Below are positions 1 to 7,189 of a DNA stretch of 10,152 bases, piece after piece. Position 1 is the stretch's first letter, and the number at the start of each line of letters is the position of its first letter. Made by a program: the position numbers and the translations under genes. The stretch covers positions 1 through 10,152 of the forward strand of contig JBEBXQ010000157.1 of the NCBI GenBank assembly GCA_040391535.1. The letters are read 5' to 3'. The DNA is from JBEBXQ01 sp040391535. Its GTDB lineage: Bacteria; Bacteroidota; Bacteroidia; Cytophagales; Spirosomataceae. The notes below the pieces were generated by a model, which did no database searches, was not told where the DNA came from, and saw only the letters and a list, made by a program, of their open reading frames with translations.

Positions 1-22
1 TGCCCGGTTGCCGGGTATCCGC
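1..22. terminator. Possible bidirectional terminator, left arm cut by window edge
   Basis: CCCGG (3-7) and CCGGG (11-15) form a hairpin with a TTG loop, extendable to T1-A17 with one G-U pair on the plus strand. The right arm continues as TATCCGC and then TTTTT (23-27). This is the shape of a longer stem whose left arm lies just outside the window. It sits about 45 bases past the stop of the binding-protein gene, where the ABC-transporter transcript should end. The completing arm is not visible, so this is a guess. Confidence 0.35.
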
Positions 23-50
23 TTTTTGAGTTTTTGGTACTGAATCCGTC

Positions 51-76
51 ATCTGCAGACTTGTGTTACTGCAGAT
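51..76. repeat. Inverted repeat spanning the binding-protein stop codon
   Basis: ATCTGCAG (51-58) and CTGCAGAT (69-76) are perfect 8-base arms around a 10-base loop. The loop contains the minus-strand TAA stop (66-68). No T-tract follows on the minus strand, so this is more likely a 3'-end stabilising hairpin, or chance, than a stand-alone terminator. Confidence 0.4.
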
Positions 77-995
77 AATTTTCCACGTTTTTCTTGGTGA
101 CCAGTTCAAAAGGAATCAGTACTTTTTTCTCATAAGGCTGTCCATTGATAATCTGCAGTGCAGTTTCAACAGCTTTTCCACCCTGCTCCTTTGCATTCTG
201 AAAAACGGTAGCATCCAGGGTACCTTTTTTAACGGCCTGAAGCGCATCGGGAATGGCGTCAATACCTACCACCACCACTTTGTCCTTTAACCCGGCTTCT
301 GTCAGTGCTTTCACAGCTCCCATGGCCATTTCGTCATTTTGGGCAAATACTGCGGAGATCTGTGTGCCATACGACTGGATCCAGTTTTCCATCAGTGCCA
401 TAGATCTGGCACGATCCCACTGGCCGCTCTGTTCGGCAATCAGTTCCAGCCCGGGGTTTTTAGTCAGGATTTCCTTAGCACCCTCTGCACGCTGGATCTG
501 GGCCGCTTGTCCCATATACCCGTGAATCATAATTACCTTACCTTTTCCGCCTGTAAGCTCTGCAATGTGCCGCATGGCAATTCTTCCCGACTCTACGTCA
601 TCAGAGCCGACAAACGCCGTAGGCTGTTCACTGGTTTCTGAATTTACATTAATGACGGGGATGTTGGCAGCAAGGGCTTTTTGTACGGCAGGAGAGCTCG
701 CCTCTACTTCACAGGGATTCAGAATGATCGCATCAACGCCCTGTGCAATAAAACTTTCGATCTGTTCAACCTGTTTGAGTGCTGAACGTTCGGCATCCAC
801 CGTGATCAGTTTAACACCGGCTTCAGAGGCTTTCTTCTCCATCTCATCACTTACATTGACAACAAACTCATTCTGCATGCTGAGCAGTGATGTGCCAATG
901 ACGATCGAACCTTCTTCCCCTGTGTTATGGCAACTCATCATCCATCCGGACAAGGCCAGCATTTGCAGCATTAATTTTGAAGGAAATATTTTCAT
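66..995 (-). CDS. Sugar ABC transporter substrate-binding lipoprotein (RbsB/Peripla_BP_4 family)
   Basis: This is the periplasmic receptor of a CUT2-class sugar importer, 309 aa, about the usual length for the family. A basic, hydrophobic leader (residues 1-21) ends at Cys22, followed by a short HNTGEEGS linker, suggesting a lipid-anchored receptor. The lipobox (W-M-M-S-C) is loose. The mature part is a type I periplasmic fold starting IVIGTSLLSM, with a hinge-region FVGSDD segment, an NDEMAMGA segment and a VGID motif near the C-terminal lobe. The VGID and TVFQNAKEQG segments recall inositol- and ribose-binding proteins, but the ligand cannot be fixed by eye. It is the last gene of the transporter unit, 33 bases after the permease gene, in the A-C-B order of classical rbs operons. 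The start was chosen because it gives the complete signal peptide. Confidence 0.9.
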   Translation of the reverse strand: MKIFPSKLMLQMLALSGWMMSCHNTGEEGSIVIGTSLLSMQNEFVVNVSDEMEKKASEAGVKLITVDAERSALKQVEQIESFIAQGVDAIILNPCEVEASSPAVQKALAANIPVINVNSETSEQPTAFVGSDDVESGRIAMRHIAELTGGKGKVIMIHGYMGQAAQIQRAEGAKEILTKNPGLELIAEQSGQWDRARSMALMENWIQSYGTQISAVFAQNDEMAMGAVKALTEAGLKDKVVVVGIDAIPDALQAVKKGTLDATVFQNAKEQGGKAVETALQIINGQPYEKKVLIPFELVTKKNVENYLQ

Positions 996-1028
996 AGAAT
1001 AATCGGTTTCCTGATAAGAGGTTTATAA

Positions 1029-1964
1029 TTATGGTTTGTTTTTACTGCTATCCAGTACTACAGCTGCAATGATAATAACGCCCATTGCCAGCTGCTGATA
1101 ATATGAAGATACATTGAGCAGATCAAGGCCGTTGCTGATCACTCCGATAATGAGGGCTCCCAGTAGTGTGCCGGCCATGGTACCTTTTCCTCCAGCTGTA
1201 CTTGTTCCGCCGATAATAGCGGCCGCGATGGCATCGAGCTCAAAGCCCTGTCCGGCATTGGGCTGTCCGGTTGTGATACGCGATGTCAGTAAAATACCCC
1301 CGACTGCTGTTAATACGCCGCATAGTATATACACCAGCATTTTGATTTTGCCAACGTTTATACCGGATGCTTTGGCCGCCAGTTCATTTCCGCCGATAGC
1401 ATACATGTATCTTCCCCAGACGGTTTTATTCAGTATAAGACTACAGATGATAAAGGCGAAGATCAGGATGATGATCGGGAAAGGAATACCCGCTATTTGT
1501 CCGCCTCCGATAAAATTAAAGGAATCGCTCAGGTTGGATACCGGCCGGCCTTTACTGAAAATAAGTGCCAGTCCGCGTGCGATGGTCATTGTTCCCAGCG
1601 TGACAATAAACGGCGGCACCTTGCTTTTGGTAATGATTACACCATTAAACAGCCCGAAAGCAGCACCTGCGAGTAAGCCCATACAAACCGGGACAATGAC
1701 CGGATAGGTATCAGGATGGGCAAAAGTGGCTGCAACGACCCCTGATACAGCCAGTACCGATCCCAGCGACAGATCAATGCCGCCTGTAATAATGACAAAC
1801 GTTACACCGAATGCCAGCAAGGCATTGATCGATACCTGGGTCAGGATGATCCGGATATTAGGCAGGGTAAGAAATTTGGGGCTGGCAAAGGCAAGCACAA
1901 TACATATAATAATAAAAGCGATCAGAATGCCGTACTGGCCGGGTTTTATAGCTGTTTTTTTCAT
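1029..1964 (-). CDS. Sugar ABC transporter permease (RbsC family, BPD_transp_2)
   Basis: This 311-aa inner-membrane protein would form the homodimeric channel of a CUT2 importer. It is almost entirely hydrophobic helices separated by short loops, starting with a helix at about residues 12-30. Family hallmarks visible are GGIDLSLGSV after the second helix, the GRYMYAIGGNELAAKASGI cytoplasmic loop that contacts the ATPase, and IIGGTSTAGGKGTMAGT before the last helices. The length is normal for RbsC (about 320 aa) and no frameshift is seen. It starts 22 bases after the ATPase gene and is followed 33 bases later by the binding-protein gene, so the three are almost surely co-transcribed. Substrate specificity cannot be read from this subunit. 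Confidence 0.93.
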   Translation of the reverse strand: MKKTAIKPGQYGILIAFIIICIVLAFASPKFLTLPNIRIILTQVSINALLAFGVTFVIITGGIDLSLGSVLAVSGVVAATFAHPDTYPVIVPVCMGLLAGAAFGLFNGVIITKSKVPPFIVTLGTMTIARGLALIFSKGRPVSNLSDSFNFIGGGQIAGIPFPIIILIFAFIICSLILNKTVWGRYMYAIGGNELAAKASGINVGKIKMLVYILCGVLTAVGGILLTSRITTGQPNAGQGFELDAIAAAIIGGTSTAGGKGTMAGTLLGALIIGVISNGLDLLNVSSYYQQLAMGVIIIAAVVLDSSKNKP

Positions 1965-1986
1965 ATATAATATCTGGATAACAGAA

Positions 1987-3498
1987 TCAGGTTATCTGTG
2001 CGTGAAGCTGTCCCGGGGTAGCATATTTCATGATAATTTCCTGAGTGGCCTCATTACGGGGTAATAATGCCGTTTGTTTACCTTCGGCAATCACCATGAT
2101 GCGGTTACTTAAACCCAGTATTTCGGGTAGTTCAGAGGAAATCAGAATAACTCCTTTGCCCTCAGACGTCAGTTGCCTGATCAGTTTGTAAATTTCAAAT
2201 TTGGCACCAATGTCTACACCACGTGTAGGTTCATCCAGTATAACCACTTCCGGGTTCGCCAGTAATACTTTCCCTAATGCTACTTTCTGCTGATTTCCTC
2301 CGCTTAATGCACTCACCGGCTGGCTGATGCCCGATGATTTGATCTGAAGCTCAGCCGATTTCTGTTCTATGGCTTTACGCTCTTCCTGCTGCCGGATCCA
2401 GCCATTGCCGGAGAACGTGCCGAGAGAAGCGAGTGACATGTTTTGTCTGATGGACAGTGACGTAATCAGCCCGACGGATTTACGGTCTTCACTTACATAA
2501 CCGATACCTTCCCGTATGGCATCCCGCGGTGTTTTTAATTGAAGCATTTTGTCGTTGAGCCTGATCGTACCGGATGCTGCAGGTTGCATCCCATAGAGAG
2601 ACAAGGCGATTTCGGTACGTCCTGCGCCCATCAGGCCTGCCACGCCAAGAACTTCACCTTTATGCAGATCGAAGCTGATATTGTCAAATTTTCCTGGTAA
2701 TGAAAAATCCCTTACCTGAAGCAGCACTTCACCGGGCTGCGTACCGGCCTCGGGATAGAGGGTCTCTATTTTCCGGCCTACCATTCTGGTGACCAGTGTA
2801 TCGTAATCCAGCTTATCTGCCGCATCAGTACCGATGTATTGCCCGTCGCGTAATACGGTGATGGTATCAGCAATCCGGAATATCTCATCCATTTTATGGG
2901 AAATATAGATAATACCCACCCCTTTTTCCTTAAGGTTCCGGATCATGCCGAAAAGCTTTTCGACTTCTCTGTCTGAAATAGCGGAGGTGGGCTCGTCCAT
3001 AATAATTACCTGAGCGTCGTAAGAAACCGCTTTGGCAATTTCAACCATCTGCATTTCAGCCAGGCTGAGGTCTTGCATTTTGGTGCCGGCGTTAATATGA
3101 AGTCCTGTCTGTTTCAGAATGTCGTCAGCTTTCCGGTGCAGTTTTTCATTATTGACCCAGAAAGAACCTGATATTTCCTTTTCGCGTCCCAGAAAGATAT
3201 TCTGTCCTGCCGTAAGATTGGGTACCATCATGATCTCCTGGTGTATCATGGCTATACCGGCCTTTTGGTGTGCAAGCGGATCAAACTTGTTCAGCGGCTG
3301 TCCGTTCAGTTCAATATCGCCTTCATCAGGTTGCAGGAGTCCTGCCAGGATTTTCATAAAGGTAGATTTCCCGGCACCGTTTTCTCCCATCAACGCATGC
3401 ACTTCTCCTTTTCTGAGCAGAAATGAAATAGCGTTCAGGACTTTGTTTTCCCCGAAACTTTTAGAAAGATTTTTTACCTGAAGAATAGTACTGGGCAT
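1987..3498 (-). CDS. Sugar ABC transporter ATP-binding protein (RbsA/MglA family, two ATPase domains)
   Basis: This is the ATPase subunit of the importer, 503 aa, the normal length for RbsA. The N-terminal domain has Walker A GENGAGKST (38-46), Q-loop HQE (86-88), an LSLAEMQ signature (144-150), Walker B IIMDEPTS (165-172) and the H-loop His201. The C-terminal domain has the degenerate Walker A GLMGAGRTE (288-296, Arg in place of Lys), signature LSGGNQQ (398-404), Walker B VILDEPTRG and SSE in place of the H-loop His. This asymmetry is standard for sugar CUT2 ATPases. The reading frame stays open upstream to 3726, but that stretch runs through a terminator hairpin and the 3' end of the dehydrogenase gene. 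ATG at 3498, giving MPSTILQVKNL, fits the family and is taken as the start. Confidence 0.95.
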   Translation of the reverse strand: MPSTILQVKNLSKSFGENKVLNAISFLLRKGEVHALMGENGAGKSTFMKILAGLLQPDEGDIELNGQPLNKFDPLAHQKAGIAMIHQEIMMVPNLTAGQNIFLGREKEISGSFWVNNEKLHRKADDILKQTGLHINAGTKMQDLSLAEMQMVEIAKAVSYDAQVIIMDEPTSAISDREVEKLFGMIRNLKEKGVGIIYISHKMDEIFRIADTITVLRDGQYIGTDAADKLDYDTLVTRMVGRKIETLYPEAGTQPGEVLLQVRDFSLPGKFDNISFDLHKGEVLGVAGLMGAGRTEIALSLYGMQPAASGTIRLNDKMLQLKTPRDAIREGIGYVSEDRKSVGLITSLSIRQNMSLASLGTFSGNGWIRQQEERKAIEQKSAELQIKSSGISQPVSALSGGNQQKVALGKVLLANPEVVILDEPTRGVDIGAKFEIYKLIRQLTSEGKGVILISSELPEILGLSNRIMVIAEGKQTALLPRNEATQEIIMKYATPGQLHAQIT

Positions 3499-3506
3499 TA
3501 TGCATG

Positions 3507-3530
3507 GAGTTATCCGGGATTTTATAACTC
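3507..3530. promoter_or_regulatory. Inverted repeat just upstream of the ABC-transporter genes
   Basis: GAGTTAT (3507-3513) and ATAACTC (3524-3530) are perfect 7-base arms with a 10-base spacer. They lie between the upstream terminator and the ATPase start codon, only 8 bases from the ATG. The repeat could be an operator or a 5' leader hairpin affecting translation. No convincing Bacteroidota promoter (TTG followed by TAnnTTTG) was found in this 43-base gap. Confidence 0.4.
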
Positions 3531-3541
3531 TTTTAAAATTT

Positions 3542-3573
3542 AAAAAGAGGACGACGGTCAGGTCATCCTCTTT
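3542..3573 (-). terminator. Intrinsic terminator after the enzyme operon
   Basis: Read on the minus strand, AAAGAGGATGAC, a 6-base loop CTGACC and GTCGTCCTCTTT form a 12-bp stem with one G-U pair, followed directly by a run of U (five including the stem end) and further A/U. It begins about 22 bases after the dehydrogenase stop and ends about 43 bases before the ATPase start. It therefore separates the enzyme genes from the transporter genes. A complete stop there would require a separate transporter promoter; partial read-through would set a ratio between the two units. Confidence 0.82.
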
Positions 3574-3595
3574 AAAAGTGTAATCCGGGAAAAAA

Positions 3596-4756
3596 TTACT
3601 GAATGTGGTAAGAGACACCGGTATCTTTCCAGCTTTTGGTATTAGCTGAATCAATAACCGCTTCACAGACTTTCTGGGTTTCAAGTGAATCTTTGAAAGT
3701 AGGATGGCATTCGCCGTCGCCTTCAAGACTTTTCATGAAATCAGCTACCTGATGAATAAAGCTATGCTCGTATCCGACAGAAAGGCCCGGAACCCACCAT
3801 TTGTCCATATAAGGCTGATCTCCGTCAGTTACATGGATGGATCTCCAGCCACGGACAATGGATTCGTCTGAATGATCAAAATACTCCAGACGGTTCAGAT
3901 CGTGCAGATCCCAGCGGATAGACGCGTTTCTTCCGTTAATCTCTAATGTATAAAGCGCTTTGTGTCCACGTGCATAACGGGTAGACTCAAAAAGACCCAG
4001 CGAACCGTTTTCAAAATGACAATGGAAGATACAGGCATCGTCGATACCTACTTTCTCAGGTTTTCCGGTTACTTCATGTATACGCTCCTTCACAAAAGTT
4101 TCAGTTACAGCAGAAACATCCTTAATGGCACCGTTTAACCACATGGCAGTGTCAATACAGTGAGCCAGTAAATCACCGGTTACACCAGAACCTGCTGCTT
4201 CTACATCCATTCTCCAGTTACCACCACCCTGTGTAAGGTTTTCATTAATGGTCCAGTCCTGCAGAAAGTTAGCTCTGTAGTGGTAAATCTGCCCCAGTTT
4301 GCCAGAATCAATGATTTGTTTTGCCAGCGTAACAGCCGGAATACGACGGTAATTATACCATACCGTATTTTTTACACCCGCTTTCTCAACCGCTTCCACC
4401 ATTTTCTCTCCTTCTTCAATGGTTCTGGAAAGTGGTTTTTCACACAGAATCATTTTACCTGCTGCTGCTGCTGCAATAGCGATTTCGGCATGAAGATGGT
4501 TAGGTGTACAGATATCAACCGCATCGATATCATCACGGGCGATCAGTGCTTTCCAGTCGGTTTCGACGGAAGCATAGCCCCATTGGTCGGCAAAAGCCTG
4601 TACTTTTTCTCTGTTTCTTGAGCAAACCGCCTGTAAAACGGGTGTATATTCAAGGTCAGGGAAGAAGTTAGGAACTCTTTTATATCCGTTGGAGTGGGTA
4701 CGGCCCATAAAGCCGGTCCCGATCAGCCCGATTCTTATTTCTTTCTTATTACTCAT
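3596..4756 (-). CDS. Gfo/Idh/MocA family NAD(P)-dependent sugar dehydrogenase
   Basis: This 386-aa protein has no signal peptide and is therefore predicted cytosolic. Residues 7-30 form the Rossmann nucleotide-binding start (GLIGTGFMG, 10-18). The family motif EKP (106-108) carries the expected catalytic Lys107, and GDLLAHCID (194-202) supplies Asp195 and His199 of the second catalytic cluster. Segments such as TPNHLHAEIAIAA, YNYRRIPAV and FLQDW resemble, from memory, levoglucosan dehydrogenase and related 3-dehydrogenases, which oxidise the C3 hydroxyl of a pyranose. Inositol dehydrogenase-like activity is an alternative. A run of five Ala (about 95-99) is encoded by consecutive GCT/GCA-type codons. 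It is the last gene of the enzyme operon, 49 bases after the TIM-barrel gene, and is followed by a terminator. Confidence 0.92.
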   Translation of the reverse strand: MSNKKEIRIGLIGTGFMGRTHSNGYKRVPNFFPDLEYTPVLQAVCSRNREKVQAFADQWGYASVETDWKALIARDDIDAVDICTPNHLHAEIAIAAAAAGKMILCEKPLSRTIEEGEKMVEAVEKAGVKNTVWYNYRRIPAVTLAKQIIDSGKLGQIYHYRANFLQDWTINENLTQGGGNWRMDVEAAGSGVTGDLLAHCIDTAMWLNGAIKDVSAVTETFVKERIHEVTGKPEKVGIDDACIFHCHFENGSLGLFESTRYARGHKALYTLEINGRNASIRWDLHDLNRLEYFDHSDESIVRGWRSIHVTDGDQPYMDKWWVPGLSVGYEHSFIHQVADFMKSLEGDGECHPTFKDSLETQKVCEAVIDSANTKSWKDTGVSYHIQ

Positions 4757-4805
4757 ACTTTCAAAAGATTAATAACCAATAATGTTCATCAAATCAGAGA
4801 GGTGG

Positions 4806-5849
4806 TCAGGCTTCGTACCATCCGTGTGCTTTCCGCACCTCAATCATCTTGGCAAGAATATCATTCCAGGTTTCCTGTTTGTCCATTACGGCATTGGGGA
4901 ACATACATCCATCCCAGCAGATATGACGGAACTTTTTGGTAAGGATACCATTTTCATCTCTCAGCCACATACCGGCCACTTCCACTACATCAATTTTCCC
5001 GTTCGGGTCATTAGGAAGACAGTGACGACCGGTTTTATCATGCGACCCGCTGCCGAAAACCGTTCCGTCGTTTTGCGCCACATGGAAATCAATAGTCCAG
5101 GGACGTAGCGCTGAGGTTAATGTTTTTACACCTTCCATTAAAGTCGCTTTGTCACTCCAGTCAAAATCTTCCGGCAGGATTCTGTCTTCGGGTTTGTTAT
5201 AACCCAGCAGATAAAGGAAAGAGTGAGCCATATCGGCCTGGAAACCAACATTCGGACGATTGGTTGCTTCCAGTGTTTCCAGCATTGCTTTCCAGCTTTG
5301 CATTCCACCCCAGCAGATTTCACCTTCTGCGGCAAGGCTTTCACCGAATTCGGCAGCTGCGTCAGCTGCTTCAGCAAAAGTCTGGGCGATCAGCCGGGTA
5401 TTGCCAGCCGGATCAGCAGCCCATGCTTCCACACCAGTGGCAGAGTCGATACGTACCACACCACTCGGACGCACACCAAGTTCTTTCAGTTTCTGGCCAA
5501 TACGCGCTGCTTTGCGTACCTGCTCAACAAATAATTTACGTTCTTCAGGGCTGCCCATGGCTGAACCACCTTCCGGCGGCCAGATAGGTGCAACCATTGA
5601 ACCGATGTTTAAATTATACCCTGACACTTTATCAGCCAGGCGCTTGATATCATCGTCAGAACTGTTTATACTGAAATGAGCATCAAATAAGTCGATATCA
5701 ACACCATCAAATTTTACTCCGTCCACTTCTGCAGCGGCAGTTTTCTCAAGGAGTGTATCAAAAGGTATAATGGGCTCAGATTCGGATCCTTTCCCTACAA
5801 TGCCAGGCCAGGTGGCATTGTGTAACTTGGGATAATTATTCTCAGGCAT
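4806..5849 (-). CDS. Sugar phosphate isomerase/epimerase-like TIM-barrel protein
   Basis: This 347-aa cytosolic protein belongs to the xylose-isomerase-like/AP-endonuclease-2 TIM-barrel superfamily, typically divalent-metal enzymes acting on sugars, inosose or 3-keto-glycosides. Visible barrel features are a first-strand region HNATWPGIVG, DGVKFDGVDID (43-53), a central acidic strand AAEGEICWGG (173-182), FQADMAHS (203-210, Asp206 and His209) and IDFHVAQNDG (253-262, His256). These are likely metal ligands. Later His270 and His276 and Asp313 (CWDGCM) may complete the site, although family members often have a Glu at the last position. It is longer than the usual 270-300 aa because of extra loops. 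Position between the cupin and the dehydrogenase suggests it processes the oxidised sugar (elimination, hydration or isomerisation). The reaction is not determined. Confidence 0.85.
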   Translation of the reverse strand: MPENNYPKLHNATWPGIVGKGSESEPIIPFDTLLEKTAAAEVDGVKFDGVDIDLFDAHFSINSSDDDIKRLADKVSGYNLNIGSMVAPIWPPEGGSAMGSPEERKLFVEQVRKAARIGQKLKELGVRPSGVVRIDSATGVEAWAADPAGNTRLIAQTFAEAADAAAEFGESLAAEGEICWGGMQSWKAMLETLEATNRPNVGFQADMAHSFLYLLGYNKPEDRILPEDFDWSDKATLMEGVKTLTSALRPWTIDFHVAQNDGTVFGSGSHDKTGRHCLPNDPNGKIDVVEVAGMWLRDENGILTKKFRHICWDGCMFPNAVMDKQETWNDILAKMIEVRKAHGWYEA

Positions 5850-5886
5850 AAGCTTTATTAGGTTTATGAATAGAATTTAACAGTAA

Positions 5887-7101
5887 TTACAATACCAGAT
5901 CAGGATTACCGGGCCCGAAATGTTTCAGCATAACGATCGGATCGGTTGACGAATAATTGGTAATGGTAACACCTTTTTTAGCGGCATCCTCACTTACGAA
6001 GAACTCGTCATTGGTAAGTTGTCCGTAACGGATAAGTGCCGGAGTTTCGATGTTCCAGACACCCATTTTGCCATGCCCCTGCATCATGATCAGGCCATAG
6101 GCTGCACTGTCAGTAATGGTAACAGTCGCTCCGGGATACACCGTCAGTTCTTTCGCGCTGAATGCATCTGATTTGTAGCAGACCCATGACTCCTCGTAAC
6201 CTTCTTTGGCGGTTTCTTCCACCGGTTTTACAGGCAGAGGGCGCATGAAGCGGGTTTCCAGGATATTCGGATTCACGTTCAGATCCCAGTCAATCACTTC
6301 CATCAGCTGGTCATAATCTCCCTTTCTGTCTTCCGGTGTGCCGTTCCAGAGTAATTCTTCCGGAATGATCGCCTCATTAACCAGTGACTGGTACATGGCA
6401 AACACGTCTGACGCCTTTTGCGGTTCATAAGTACAAAGACTGCCCGGTGCATGCAGCATACCCGGAGGTACATCCCATCCCGTTCCCGGCTCCAGCTTGA
6501 AGGCCTGCGAGAAAGCAGTGATCTTATTATCGCCCTTGGTGAAGTTCTGAAGGCATTCTTTGATCTGCTCTTTGGTAGTACCAGGCGCAATTCCGAAGAA
6601 AGTATAAGGGAAATCACCACCGTGATTATTCAGCTGAGGTGGAAAGTAATAAGCTTCAGGCTTACCTTTTTGTCCGATTTTGGCTGCATGCTCATCGTTA
6701 TGGTGAATATGATGAGGCAACGGTCCCATGTTGTCAAAGAATTTTGAATACATAGGCCAGCTTTGGTATTCATTCCAGAGTCTGTCGCCAATCAGTTCGC
6801 CTTTCAGTTCGTCCACGGCGTCTTTCAGTAATAATTGCTTCTCTTCGCCGTTCTCGGTATATACAATGAAACTTAATCCTTCAAATTCTCCGGTAAGCGG
6901 ACCGTTTTTAGCCGGGGTAGTAGACGAAAACCATCTTTCATCAATACCGCCTCTTTCTCCTCCCAAAACATAATAATCGTCGGGATGCAGCTTGATTCTT
7001 CTGCCCGGTACACAAAATGAACGTGGCACCCAGTTTGGCGCCAGTCTTACTATTCCTTCTCCTTGTTCCAGCGCCTTTTTGGCCAAACTTTTCTCTTCCA
7101 T
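5887..7101 (-). CDS. Mannose-6-phosphate-isomerase-like bicupin, putative sugar isomerase
   Basis: This 404-aa cytosolic protein has cupin features of class I mannose-6-phosphate isomerase. LPHHIHHND (128-136) places His130/131 and His133/134 where ManA binds zinc. GKPEAYYF (146-153) matches the ManA KPE motif, with Glu149 as ligand, and WDVPPGMLHAPG (209-220) gives the last ligand His217. The C-terminal third (about 305-404) looks like a second beta-barrel, degenerate, with no histidine cluster. Overall similarity to ManA is limited to these motifs, so the substrate may be a free or keto sugar rather than mannose-6-phosphate. It lies 88 bases after the DUF4432 gene and 37 before the TIM-barrel gene. 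ATG at 7101 is the only start that keeps the conserved N-terminal part. Confidence 0.8.
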   Translation of the reverse strand: MEEKSLAKKALEQGEGIVRLAPNWVPRSFCVPGRRIKLHPDDYYVLGGERGGIDERWFSSTTPAKNGPLTGEFEGLSFIVYTENGEEKQLLLKDAVDELKGELIGDRLWNEYQSWPMYSKFFDNMGPLPHHIHHNDEHAAKIGQKGKPEAYYFPPQLNNHGGDFPYTFFGIAPGTTKEQIKECLQNFTKGDNKITAFSQAFKLEPGTGWDVPPGMLHAPGSLCTYEPQKASDVFAMYQSLVNEAIIPEELLWNGTPEDRKGDYDQLMEVIDWDLNVNPNILETRFMRPLPVKPVEETAKEGYEESWVCYKSDAFSAKELTVYPGATVTITDSAAYGLIMMQGHGKMGVWNIETPALIRYGQLTNDEFFVSEDAAKKGVTITNYSSTDPIVMLKHFGPGNPDLVL

Positions 7102-7148
7102 TTATTTTGAACGCGATAAATTATTAAGGTTTGTTTAATGATAGTTTA

Positions 7149-7175
7149 TGTAACAGTTACAGACGATAACGTTAT
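7149..7175. repeat. Two adjacent palindromes in the DUF4432-cupin gap
   Basis: TGTAACAGTTACA (7149-7161) and ATAACGTTAT (7166-7175) are each perfectly palindromic apart from the single central base of the first. They sit 5' of the cupin gene in the longest gap (88 bases) of the enzyme operon. They could be an internal operator/promoter or RNA hairpins. No T-tract supports a terminator. Confidence 0.35.
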
Positions 7176-7189
7176 AAGTCACCGTCGTT

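Noticed and set aside
1114..1707. 197-codon plus-strand frame
   Set aside because: It lies entirely antisense to the permease gene; its translation is low-complexity Pro/Ser/Ile typical of the opposite strand of a membrane-protein gene.
3499..3726. N-terminal extension of the transporter ATPase by 76 residues
   Set aside because: The frame stays open but crosses the terminator hairpin and the 3' end of the dehydrogenase gene; the extra residues look nothing like an ABC protein, and ATG at 3498 gives the normal family length.
4461..4475. GCT trinucleotide run as a phase-variation repeat
   Set aside because: Five in-frame Ala codons in a helix that is Ala-rich across the family; slippage would not shift the frame.
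5138..5377. 79-codon minus-strand frame inside the TIM-barrel gene
   Set aside because: Out-of-frame shadow of a well-supported gene, with no independent start context or family match.
6303..6620. 105-codon minus-strand frame inside the cupin gene
   Set aside because: Arg/Ser-rich out-of-frame translation that overlaps conserved cupin motifs read in the main frame.
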